Source: Clostridiales bacterium UBA1248
Lineage (GTDB): Bacteria; Bacillota; Clostridia; Oscillospirales; CAG-272
NCBI GenBank assembly: GCA_002308615.1
Contig: DBWC01000136.1
Span: forward strand, 1,929-20,964
DNA: 19,036 nucleotides
Direction: 5' to 3'
Part shown: positions 7,874-16,600 of the stretch, piece after piece
How positions within the stretch are numbered: the first letter of the stretch is position 1
Layout of the letters: each line of letters starts with the position of its first letter
Notes under the pieces: generated by a model
The model's database searches: none
Seen by the model: the letters and a program-made list of their open reading frames with translations, nothing else
Told to the model about the DNA's origin: nothing
Translations under genes and position numbers: made by a program

Positions 7874-8569
7874 TTGAAAGAAAAAAAGTCAAATCCCATG
7901 GCAAGGATATGGGAGATCGCAAAGCCCGAACACGGCAGGCTGCTTTTGTCCGTCTTACTGTCCGTTCTCGGCGTTGTATCCGGCATCGTCCCCTTTGTTT
8001 GTGCTGCCAAGATCATTTCCGGTATGATCTTTGGGAACAGAGAATGGAGTTATTACCTTATATTTGTGATCGCGGCATTTGCGGGCTTTGCTTTGAAGAG
8101 CCTTTTTTACGCATCGGGACTGAGCGTCAGTCACAAGGCGACGTTTTCTCTGCTCGGCGAGATACGTAAACAGATCTTTGCCAAGCTTCCGAGGATGCCT
8201 CTCGGCACGATCATCGATACGTCCAGCGGCACACTCAAGCAGATCATAGTAGATGAAGTAGAGCGGATGGAACGCCCTATCGCTCATATGATCCCGGAAC
8301 TGACGTCAAATATCATCGGCGCCATAGCCGTCTGGATCTATATGATGGTCATTGACTGGAGAATGGGACTTATATGCCTTATTTCAGTGCCGGTCGGTTT
8401 GATGTTTTTCGGCTTTATAGCCGCAAGCTATTCCAAAGATTACAAGAAGTCCGTTGAGATAACTCAGGACATGAACGCAAGCATCGTTGAATACGTTCAC
8501 GGGATAGAAGTGATCAAGGCTTTCTTGTATTATTTCTTATATGTGCCGAATGGTTACGGAGGTTCCTGA
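7874..8569 (+). pseudogene. Truncated ABC half-transporter (membrane domain only, ATPase domain lost)
   Basis: The reading frame starts with TTG, 7 bases after GGAGGTG, and codes for 231 residues. Residues 1-216 align by eye with the membrane domain of the half-transporter at 2916-4718: both begin MKEKK, share the G(I/M)(V/I)P start of the first helix pair, and have a matching DWRMG segment and a closing EYV.GI.V.K.F motif. After IEVIKAF (about nt 8523) the family sequence stops abruptly and 14 unrelated residues lead to a TGA at 8567-8569. The remaining membrane helices and the whole ATPase domain (roughly 370 residues in the intact relative) are absent, and no continuation is seen in any frame before 8835. 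It is most likely a remnant left by a deletion or recombination joint. A truncated but expressed membrane protein cannot be excluded. Confidence 0.85.
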
Positions 8570-8775
8570 ACAACACCGGAAACAATCATTAACCGTACCG
8601 ATAAAATCATCTTTCATAAAATTTCACGTTTCCGTATAGGAAACATATCACTTTTTGCCGCGGGCAAAATATTTCACCGGGTCTGACCAAAACGTATAAT
8701 AAGCGGCGCATTTAACTGATGCGGTTTTTTTGCTTGACTTTATTGTAAAACTATTGTAAAAAGATAAGAAAAGTG
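8570..8775. other. Intergenic junction region with small hairpins
   Basis: About 200 bases without a convincing gene, between the truncated transporter and the next promoter. I see GTTTCC/GGAAAC (8628-8644) and TTTTGCC/GGCAAAA (8653-8669) hairpins. Neither is followed at once by a T-run. A 38-codon open stretch after the breakpoint has no recognisable family. Confidence 0.5.
8707..8731 (+). terminator. Possible weak intrinsic terminator
   Basis: CGCAT (8707-8711) pairs with ATGCG (8719-8723) around a 7-base loop, then G and seven T residues (8725-8731). The stem is only 5 bp, so termination may be partial. Its position suits the end of the tetR-ABC remnant unit. Confidence 0.45.
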
Positions 8776-8804
8776 TTGAAATATAAAAATATTAGTTATA
8801 TAAT
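8776..8804 (+). promoter_or_regulatory. Sigma-A-type promoter of the small multidrug-export family gene
   Basis: TTGAAA (8776-8781) and a perfect TATAAT (8799-8804) are spaced by exactly 17 bases. The region is A/T rich and the TTG start codon at 8835 follows about 24 bases after the predicted transcription start. Confidence 0.85.
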
Positions 8805-8834
8805 AGAGCCGAATAATTTTATGGAGCTTTTATA

Positions 8835-9341
8835 TTGATCAACGATTTTATTACAAATACGTTCGGCGGCGCCGCGGACTGGGTCAAATACGTGATCACG
8901 TTCGTCGTGTCCATGCTGCCGATCGTGGAGCTTCGCGGCGCGATACCCGTCGGAACGGCGTTTCAGATACCGTGGTACTGGTGTTATATACTGAGCGTTA
9001 TCGGCAATCTTCTGCCCGTACCGTTTATCCTGCTTTTTATTGAAAAGCTGATCGGCTGGTTCAAAAAAACAAAGCGTCTGAGAAAATTCGGCCTCTGGCT
9101 TGAATCCAAAGCTGCGAAAAATACTCCGAAGGTGCAGAGATTTGAGACGTTCGGGCTTATGATCTTCGTATCCGTACCCCTTCCGATGACCGGCGCGTGG
9201 ACAGGCGCTTTAGTCGCGGCTCTCACGGGGATGAAGTTCAAAAACGCCATGATCTCCATAATCTGCGGAGTACTTATAGCCGGCGCGATAGTTACGCTCA
9301 TCGTTCAGGGCGCGCTCGGTTTTTTGAGTTTTTTGATTTGA
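8835..9341 (+). CDS. Small multidrug-export family membrane protein (COG2426 / PF06695-like)
   Basis: A 168-residue protein beginning with TTG 8 bases after GGAG (8823-8826). Four hydrophobic stretches are visible near residues 17-40, 46-69, 105-130 and 137-163. The segment LPIVELRGAIPVG in the first stretch and VPLPMTGAWTGAL in the third are, from memory, the conserved motifs of this family and look like a two-fold repeat. Despite the family name the transported substrate is not established. The gene has its own promoter, and the metK riboswitch starts just after its stop, so readthrough into metK is limited by that attenuator. Confidence 0.85.
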   Translation: MINDFITNTFGGAADWVKYVITFVVSMLPIVELRGAIPVGTAFQIPWYWCYILSVIGNLLPVPFILLFIEKLIGWFKKTKRLRKFGLWLESKAAKNTPKVQRFETFGLMIFVSVPLPMTGAWTGALVAALTGMKFKNAMISIICGVLIAGAIVTLIVQGALGFLSFLI

Positions 9342-9354
9342 TTTTTTGCTTTAA

Positions 9355-9458
9355 ATATACCCATCAAGAGCAGGGGAGGGACCGGCCCTTTGATCCTGCG
9401 GCAACCTGAAAAAGGTTTAAGGTGCCAAATCCGCGAGATGAGTTTCTGTTATACTGAG
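9355..9458 (+). ncRNA. SAM-I (S-box) riboswitch controlling metK
   Basis: The conserved S-box core is readable: GGGGAGGGACCGGCCC at 9373-9388, then TTTGATCC and GCGGCAACCT. P2 forms from GCAGG (9370-9374) with CCTGC (9395-9399). P3 is GGC..GCC, enclosing AACCTGAAAAAGGTT. The 3' side contains GCGAGATGAG. The P4 region looks very short compared with typical examples. CCGCG at 9431-9435 can pair with CGCGG at 9466-9470 in the terminator hairpin, a plausible anti-terminator. In this family bound S-adenosylmethionine favours termination, so metK would be expressed when SAM is low. Confidence 0.92.
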
Positions 9459-9484
9459 ATTCGCCCGCGGCGGGGCGAATTTTT
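9459..9484 (+). terminator. Riboswitch expression-platform terminator
   Basis: ATTCGCCC (9459-9466) and GGGCGAAT (9473-9480) form an 8-bp stem with loop GCGGCG, followed by T residues. It sits 24 bases before metK, as expected for a transcription-attenuating S-box. Confidence 0.9.
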
Positions 9485-9508
9485 ATATATTATGAAAAGG
9501 ACAGTTTT

Positions 9509-10684
9509 ATGAAAAGATTTTTCACATCAGAATCCGTGACGGAAGGACATCCCGATAAGATATGCGATCAGATATCCGACGCCATACTTGACGAAATGCT
9601 TAAAGCCGATCCCATGTCGCGCGTCGCCTGCGAGTGCTGCTGCACCACGGGTCTCGTTATGGTCATGGGAGAGGTTACAACGTCCGCGTACGTCGATATC
9701 CAACACGTCGTGCGCGAAAAGGTCAGGGAAATAGGCTACGACCGTGCGAAATACGGCTTTGACTGCGATACCTGCGCCGTCATTTCCTGCATACACGAGC
9801 AGTCGCCCGATATAGCCATGGGCGTTGACCGCGCGCTTGAGGCGAAGCAGGGAGATATGACTGACGATCTCGACACCGGCGCCGGCGACCAGGGCATGGT
9901 CTTCGGTTTTGCGTGCGACGAGACGCCGGAGCTTATGCCGCTGCCTATATCGCTTGCGCACAAGCTGTCAAAGAAGCTTGCAGAGGTGAGAAAGAACAAA
10001 ACCGTACCGTATCTGCGTCCGGACGGAAAAACGCAGGTTACCGTCGAATACGAGGACGACAGGCCCGTACGAGTCGATACGGTCGTCGTTTCCACTCAGC
10101 ACGACGAGAGCGCGGAGCTTGAACAGATAAGAGCCGATATAATAAAATACGTGATTAAAGAAGTGATACCCGCGTCTCTTCTTGACGGTAAAACAAAAAT
10201 ATACGTCAATCCGACCGGACGCTTCGTCGTAGGCGGACCGAACGGAGACTCCGGACTCACCGGCAGAAAGATAATAGTCGATACGTACGGCGGCTACGCG
10301 CGCCACGGCGGCGGCGCGTTCTCCGGCAAGGACCCGACCAAAGTTGACAGATCCGCGGCTTACGCGGCGAGATGGGTGGCTAAAAACATCGTAGCCGCGG
10401 GACTCTGCCGCAAATGCGAGATACAGATAGCGTACGCGATAGGCGTTGCGCGCCCCGTATCCGTCGCCGTCAATACATACGGTACGGAAACCGTGGATTA
10501 TGAAAAAATATACAAAACCGTAAACGAGAAGATCGATCTGCGCCCTGCGGCGATAATAAATCACTTCGGTCTGCGCCGTCCCATTTACGCAAAGACCGCT
10601 TCGTACGGCCACATGGGACGCGAGGATATAGACGCGCCGTGGGAGAAGCTGGATCTTTTGCCTTTATTTGAAGGATTGAAATGA
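9509..10684 (+). CDS. metK: S-adenosylmethionine synthetase
   Basis: A cytosolic enzyme of 391 residues, the usual length, which makes S-adenosylmethionine, phosphate and diphosphate from methionine and ATP. The N-terminus FTSESVTEGHPDKICDQISDA carries the ATP and magnesium residues (His14, Asp16). The signatures GAGDQGMVFG start at residue 124 and GGGAFSGKDPTKVDRSAAYAAR at residue 267. AAAGGA at 9496-9501 precedes the ATG. An S-box riboswitch with terminator directly upstream gives product feedback. The stop codon overlaps the next start as ATGA, so the recD2 gene is probably translated from the same message. Confidence 0.98.
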   Translation: MKRFFTSESVTEGHPDKICDQISDAILDEMLKADPMSRVACECCCTTGLVMVMGEVTTSAYVDIQHVVREKVREIGYDRAKYGFDCDTCAVISCIHEQSPDIAMGVDRALEAKQGDMTDDLDTGAGDQGMVFGFACDETPELMPLPISLAHKLSKKLAEVRKNKTVPYLRPDGKTQVTVEYEDDRPVRVDTVVVSTQHDESAELEQIRADIIKYVIKEVIPASLLDGKTKIYVNPTGRFVVGGPNGDSGLTGRKIIVDTYGGYARHGGGAFSGKDPTKVDRSAAYAARWVAKNIVAAGLCRKCEIQIAYAIGVARPVSVAVNTYGTETVDYEKIYKTVNEKIDLRPAAIINHFGLRRPIYAKTASYGHMGREDIDAPWEKLDLLPLFEGLK

Positions 10685-12894
10685 CGGATAACGAAAAAGA
10701 GCTTGAAAAGCTCACAGGCGTGGTAGAGCGCATCGTTTATCAGAATAAGGAAAACGGATACTCCGTCGTCGAAATAGAAGTAGGCGAGGCGGAGTATGAG
10801 ACTGTTTTCGGAACGCTGCCGTATATTGCGGAGGGCGAGGTCATAGCCGCTTACGGAAGCTACGTAAACAGCCCTAAATACGGCAGGCAGTTTAAAGTGC
10901 AGTCATATGAAAAACAGCTCCCGCAGTCGGAGGATATGATGGTGAAATATCTTTCCTCCGGTACCATAAAGGGTATCGGTCCGGCTATGGCGAAAAAGAT
11001 CGTAGGAAGATTCGGAGCGCAGACCTTTGACGTTATCGAAAACAACCCGGAATGGCTCTCGGATATAAACGGGATATCTGACGCGCGCGCGGAAAAGATC
11101 GGAGAACAGTTCAGAGAACAGCACGGACTGCGCAACGTTATGATCTTTTGCCGCGACTTTTTCTCTCCGTCCGTATCCGTAAGAGCATTCAAAAAATGGG
11201 GTACGTCCGCAGTTGAGATAATAAGAAACGACCCGTACGTGCTCTGCGACGAGAATTTCGGCGTCAGCTTTGAAAAGGCGGACAGCGCCGCACGCACCAT
11301 GGGACACGCGCCGGACAGCCGTCAGAGGCTTTTTGCCGGCGTGAAATACGTGCTTAACCACAACGCGAACCAGAACGGTCACACGTATCTGCCGCTTGAA
11401 AAGCTTATAAAGGCGACGGTAGCCCTGCTCGGAGCGTCGCCTGAAAAAACGGCGGAAGCGATAACGGAGCTCGTGGACAGCGGCATCTGCGCCGCGCAGA
11501 AGTACGACGGACGGGCGTGCATATTTTTAAAGAAATACTACGATGCGGAGCAGTATATCTGCAATAAACTGCGTCTGCTTGAAAATACAAATATCATAGC
11601 CGACGAAAAGAACATCAGCCGCGCGATAGATATATGCGAGGCGGAGGAAAACATAAAATACGCTCCGATGCAGCGCAAAGCCATAATTAAAGCCGTAAAC
11701 AGCGGCGTTATGGTGCTGACGGGCGGACCCGGAACAGGTAAAACTACGGTTATACGCGCCGTCGTCAAGATAATCTCGCGTCTCGGTATGAGATACGCGC
11801 TTGCCGCGCCAACGGGCAGAGCCGCTAAACGCATATCCGAGGCTTCGTCCGAGGAGGCGAAGACGATACACCGCCTGCTCGAGGTCACGTATACCGACGG
11901 CGAACAGCAGCAGTTCACGCGCTGCCGCAGCAATCTATTGACGGAGGACGTTATAATCATAGACGAGGCGTCTATGATAGACGTGCTTTTGATGTCCGCG
12001 CTGCTCGAGGCGATAAAGCCCGGCGCAAAGCTGATGCTGATAGGCGACGCGGATCAGCTCCCGTCCGTAGGCGCGGGCAACGTGCTTGCCGATATAATAG
12101 CGTCCGACTCGGTCAACACCATACATTTAAAAGAGATATTCAGACAGGCGGAGCAAAGCCTTATAGTAACGAACGCACACGATATAAACGAGGGCAGATA
12201 TCCCGATCTGCACACAAAAAACAACGATTTCTTCTTCCTTCCGCGCCAGACAGACGAGGATATAGCCGAAACGATCACCCAGCTTTGCAAGGTGCGTCTG
12301 CCCAAAAAGTTCGGTACCGAAATACTTGAGAATCTGCAGATAATAACGCCCACGAGGATGAGCTGCTGCGGCGTGGAAGCTCTGAACGTCAGGCTTCAGG
12401 CGGCGCTCAATCCGCCGTCTCACGGCAAAAAAGAAAAAAGCGCGCGCGGCGTTATCTTCCGTGAGGGAGACAAGGTCATGCAGATCAAAAACAACTACGA
12501 TATCATGTGGATAAAAGACGGCGCAGAGGGCGCCGGCATATTCAACGGAGATATCGGAAAAATAATAAAGGTCGACAATATGGGCGAGGAGCTCGTCGTT
12601 GATTTTGACGGCAGGATCACGGAATACGATTACACGCTGCTCGACGAGCTTGAGCACGCGTACGCCGTAACGGTACATAAAAGCCAGGGCAGCGAATACA
12701 AAGTAGTAATAATCCCGGCGTTTCATTTCAGCAAGCGTCTTCTGACGCGGAATCTGCTTTATACCGCGGTGACGCGCGCTCAGCAGATGGTCATAATCGT
12801 AGGTGACGAGCAGGCGGTGAACGATATGGTGGATAACGACAGACACGCCCTGCGCTACACTTCGCTTTGCGAAAGATTAACGGACTTTTCATAA
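10681..12894 (+). CDS. recD2: RecD2-type ATP-dependent DNA helicase
   Basis: A 737-residue superfamily 1B helicase of the RecD2 (RecD/TraA-like) group, found in bacteria that lack RecBC and acting 5' to 3' in DNA repair or replication-fork handling. The N-terminal region opens with TGVVERIVYQNKENGYSVVEIEV and contains a helix-hairpin-helix stretch GIGPAMAKKIVGRFG near residue 98. Walker A GGPGTGKT is at 348-355, then DVIIIDEASMID (motif II) and LIGDADQLPSVGAGN (motif III). VTVHKSQGSEY and NLLYTAVTRA are near the C-terminus (motifs V-VI). All motifs look intact. It overlaps metK by four bases and comF by one base, suggesting coupled translation. Confidence 0.95.
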   Translation: MTDNEKELEKLTGVVERIVYQNKENGYSVVEIEVGEAEYETVFGTLPYIAEGEVIAAYGSYVNSPKYGRQFKVQSYEKQLPQSEDMMVKYLSSGTIKGIGPAMAKKIVGRFGAQTFDVIENNPEWLSDINGISDARAEKIGEQFREQHGLRNVMIFCRDFFSPSVSVRAFKKWGTSAVEIIRNDPYVLCDENFGVSFEKADSAARTMGHAPDSRQRLFAGVKYVLNHNANQNGHTYLPLEKLIKATVALLGASPEKTAEAITELVDSGICAAQKYDGRACIFLKKYYDAEQYICNKLRLLENTNIIADEKNISRAIDICEAEENIKYAPMQRKAIIKAVNSGVMVLTGGPGTGKTTVIRAVVKIISRLGMRYALAAPTGRAAKRISEASSEEAKTIHRLLEVTYTDGEQQQFTRCRSNLLTEDVIIIDEASMIDVLLMSALLEAIKPGAKLMLIGDADQLPSVGAGNVLADIIASDSVNTIHLKEIFRQAEQSLIVTNAHDINEGRYPDLHTKNNDFFFLPRQTDEDIAETITQLCKVRLPKKFGTEILENLQIITPTRMSCCGVEALNVRLQAALNPPSHGKKEKSARGVIFREGDKVMQIKNNYDIMWIKDGAEGAGIFNGDIGKIIKVDNMGEELVVDFDGRITEYDYTLLDELEHAYAVTVHKSQGSEYKVVIIPAFHFSKRLLTRNLLYTAVTRAQQMVIIVGDEQAVNDMVDNDRHALRYTSLCERLTDFS

Positions 12895-13604
12895 TGGGCG
12901 TACCGAATTACCTTATTGAGCTTCTTTTCCCGCCGCGGTGCAGTATGTGCGGCGAGCTTATGGAAGCGGAAAAAGAAAAAAGATGCTTCTGCGACCGGTG
13001 CAGAGCCGTATGGGAGCAGGAGAAACAAGCGCTTTGTCCAAACTGCAGACGCGAGCCGGCAAACTGCTGTTGTATACCGAAATTCAATAAAAACCGCGCC
13101 GTCGACAGCTTCAGATCGCTCGTTTTCTACGACAGCGAGAAAATAAAAAAGCTGATATATAAGATAAAGACCGAGAAAAACGGCGCGTTGACGGAGCTGT
13201 TGGCAAAAGACCTGTCCGTATACGTTTTAAAATACAACAGGCTTGATCCTGACACGGTACTCGCGTTTCCGGAGAGGAGCAGGAGCTCGATCAAAAAATA
13301 CGGCACGGATCACGCGGCGGCGCTGTGCAGAAGAGTTTCCGGATTTACGGGTCTATCCGTGTTTACGGGAATAAAACACAAACGCGGAGCGGAGCAGAAA
13401 ACTCTTTCAGCCGCGGAACGCGGATACAACGCCGCGAACAGTTATTATATCCCGGATAAATATAAGAATGAAATCAAAAACAAGCGCATCATATTTATTG
13501 ACGACGTGGTGACCACCGGCGCGACATCCGTTGTTTCGGCGGCTTTATGCAAGGCAAACGGTGCGAAAAGTTTTTCGGTGATCAGTATTGCAAGAACACC
13601 CTGA
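12894..13604 (+). CDS. comF: ComF family phosphoribosyltransferase-like protein
   Basis: A 236-residue protein related to Bacillus ComF, needed in competent species for uptake of transforming DNA into the cytoplasm. The N-terminus has zinc-finger cysteines: Cys16, Cys19, Cys33, Cys36 (also Cys31), then Cys48 and Cys51. The C-terminus has the PRPP-binding signature IIFIDDVVTTGATS with Asp203-Asp204. I take ATG 12894, which overlaps the recD2 stop codon by one base; an in-frame TTG at 12867 would add nine residues but has no better ribosome site. Natural competence itself cannot be concluded, since ComF homologues are common in species never shown to be competent. Confidence 0.92.
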   Translation: MGVPNYLIELLFPPRCSMCGELMEAEKEKRCFCDRCRAVWEQEKQALCPNCRREPANCCCIPKFNKNRAVDSFRSLVFYDSEKIKKLIYKIKTEKNGALTELLAKDLSVYVLKYNRLDPDTVLAFPERSRSSIKKYGTDHAAALCRRVSGFTGLSVFTGIKHKRGAEQKTLSAAERGYNAANSYYIPDKYKNEIKNKRIIFIDDVVTTGATSVVSAALCKANGAKSFSVISIARTP

Positions 13605-13627
13605 TACAGGAAAGGAACGGTATTGAA

Positions 13628-16600
13628 ATGAAGATAAGTAAGCTTTTAGCCTTGATATTGGCGGCGGTGATGCTTTTGCCGTTTATCACGTCATGCGATA
13701 ATACTCCCACGCAGACGGAGGACGTGACGGTGACCCCGGTAACGGGCGGATCTCCCGACGATACGGATGCGACCGCTGCCGAATCTCAAGCAGGGGAAGA
13801 GTCCGGCGCAGACACGCGGCCGTCCGATACCGCGGAGTCAACAACGACAGACGCGCAGACCGATAAAAGCACGGATAAGGGGACGGACACTGTGACGGAT
13901 CCTTTGGACGACGAAACGACGGATGAGGCTCAGACTGCGCCCGTACCCGATGAAACCGAAACGAACACGTCGGATGAGACCATAGATCCGTCGGTCACCG
14001 CAAATGAGGACGGCACGACGGCAAACACGCCCGACGAAACGACAAATACGTCTGATACGACGAGTACCGCGGATACGGATAAAACTCCGGATACGACGAC
14101 GCCCGACGTCACTACGGCGCCGGATACGAATGCCCCCGATACCACGACGGCGCCCGATACCACGACGGCGCCCGACACCACGACGGTTCCCGATACCACG
14201 ACGGTGCCGGATACCACGACGGCGCCTGAGACGGAGCCTGTCGCGGAAGAAGCAGCGCCTAAGGACCTGTTGTTCCGCCAGGTATACGGAACGGGCTTAA
14301 ATAACGATACGCCGGCGAGATACAGCTTTATAGAGCTTTACAACACTTCGGAATATCCTCTTGAACTAAAGGGACTTGCGATTTACAGCTATGACGCGGA
14401 CAGCAAAAAATACGTGTCAAAGGAATTCCCGAACGTCACGCTCCCCGCTTCCAATTCGTATCTGATAAGATGCGCGGAAGCAAAGGGAAAACAGGGCGCC
14501 GCGTATAAATCCGAGGGAGAGCGGCTTTCCGTAACGTATTACGATCTGGAGTGGAACATAACGCTTGACAACAAAGAAATACAGCTTATAATAGCGGACA
14601 AGGGAAAAAGCTACGGCGACGTCAAGGCGTCCTCCGCATCCGGCGCGTACGTTTACTTTATAGCAACGCAGACGGTCACGTCCGATAAAAACGCAGCGTA
14701 CGGAATAACAAAGAACAAAGCGGCGTACCGCACTTCGGCGGATGAAAAATACGTCCTTGTCGATTATAAAAACGCTCCGGCGTCGGAGATAATGGATCAC
14801 GCGCCGATGTGCCTCAAAGGCGATCTGAACGGTCTTGCGTCCGCCGCGGCGAACGTCGTGTCGTTCTCTCACGAAGCCGGCGTATACAGCGACGCGTTCG
14901 ATCTTACGCTGAAGGCGGCTGACGGATATACGATCTATTATACGACGGACGGATCGGATCCGCGGACGAACGGCGTGAAATATACCGCGCCGATAAAGCT
15001 GGAGAAGAGCAATAATATGCTGTGGGGCAACCTTACAAAACTCTGCGCCACACTAAACGGCGCCACCAACCCGAGAAACGTCCGTCAGATGGGCGGCAGA
15101 GTCATAAAAGCGTACGCCACGGACGGAAAGAGCAAAAAAACGCAGGTAGCCACAAACACGTATTTCATCGGTACGAAGCTGACGGACTACGATACGATGT
15201 TTATAGCCCTGTCGCTTCCCGGCGAGGAATTCTTAAGCTCCGACAAAGGCATATATCATACGCAGATGGCGGATCCGTTCGGAACAAAGCAGAGAAGGAC
15301 CGCGTTTGCGGAGATATTTGAGGCAAACGGCAAGAGAGTCTCCGCGTCTTATACGGAAATAGCGTTAAACGGCAACGGCTCCCTCGGATTTCAGGCAAAA
15401 TCCATAAGAATGTATTTCAAAGCCGACGCGGAGCCCGATTATATAGGCAACCCGTCAAAGCTCAAATACGATATTTTCAAGGGTCAGGCAAGAGACGGCG
15501 TAACGGAATTCAAACGCATACTGCTGCGCAACTCCGGAAACGACAGCAGCCGGTCTCATCTGCGCGACGCGTATATGCAGCGCCTCTGCAGTGTGTTAAA
15601 CGTCCCGACTATGGCGTACAGACCGACGTTCTTATTTATAAACGGCGAGTTCTGGGGCGTATACAACGCGCGCGAAAGATACGATACCAAGTATTTTGAA
15701 AGCCATTACGGCATACCGGAAGAGGATTTCGTAATGCTTGAATCCCCGTCTCCTTTAACGACTAACGGCAACGGAAACACGCCGTACGTCGTAAACGACG
15801 GAAACGAGGGCGATGAAAAACCGTTCCACGAGCTTGTTTCGTATATAGAAAACAACGACTTGTCCGACGATACGAAATTCAAATACGTCTCCGACAGACT
15901 TGACGTGGACAATATGATAGATTTCTTCGTCGGCTCGATGTACCTTGCAAATATCGACTGGCCCTGGAACAATATCAAGGTCTGGAGAAACAAGAACGCA
16001 AACAGCAAGACACACGATACGAAATGGCGCTTCGTGTTCTGCGATATGGATATGGGCGTGGGTCTTGAAACGGAAATAAACACGAATATGTTTACCTACG
16101 CGATCCACGACGGCACAGTCGCGGGCAGAATGTTCAACAGGATGTTAAGAAACGAGACGTTCAAGGAAAAATTCATAAACAGGTTTTATGAGTGCGCGGA
16201 AACGGTATTCGATCCGTCTGTCGCGATCCCTGTGCTCGACGAGATGTATAACGGAATAAAAGACATTATGCAGCTCCATTTCAACCGCTGGCCCGGCGAC
16301 GGCGGCTCGATGAATACCTTTGAATCTCAGATCAACAGCATAAAATACTTCATGAACAACCGCAAAGCCAAGACGATAGCCCATATGGAAGCGTTCTTCA
16401 ACATACAGCAGAAAAGATTCTCGGTAACGTTTGACGAAGACGCGGCGACGGTCAAATTAGGCTCAAGCACGATAAGCTCCGGTTATTGTTCAAATCTGAA
16501 AAGCACCGCAAAGGTGACCGTTTCGGCAAGCGCAAAATCGGGATACGAGGTAGTCGGCATCAGATGCACGGACGCGAAAGGAAATATCAAAACGTATACC

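Noticed and set aside
8541..8640. Short open frame after the transporter breakpoint
   Set aside because: About 30 codons, no ribosome site and no family resemblance; likely chance.
9324..9361. Promoter immediately before the S-box riboswitch
   Set aside because: Several TTGA-like and TATA-like strings occur in this A/T-rich stretch, but the best-spaced pair would start transcription inside the riboswitch, so I could not choose one.
13547..13627. Earlier in-frame start for the CotH-domain protein
   Set aside because: It lies inside comF in another frame and would place 27 residues ahead of a clear signal peptide and lipobox.
13930..14217. Val/Ser-rich open frame on the minus strand
   Set aside because: It is the mirror image of the Thr-rich tandem-repeat linker and has no independent coding evidence.
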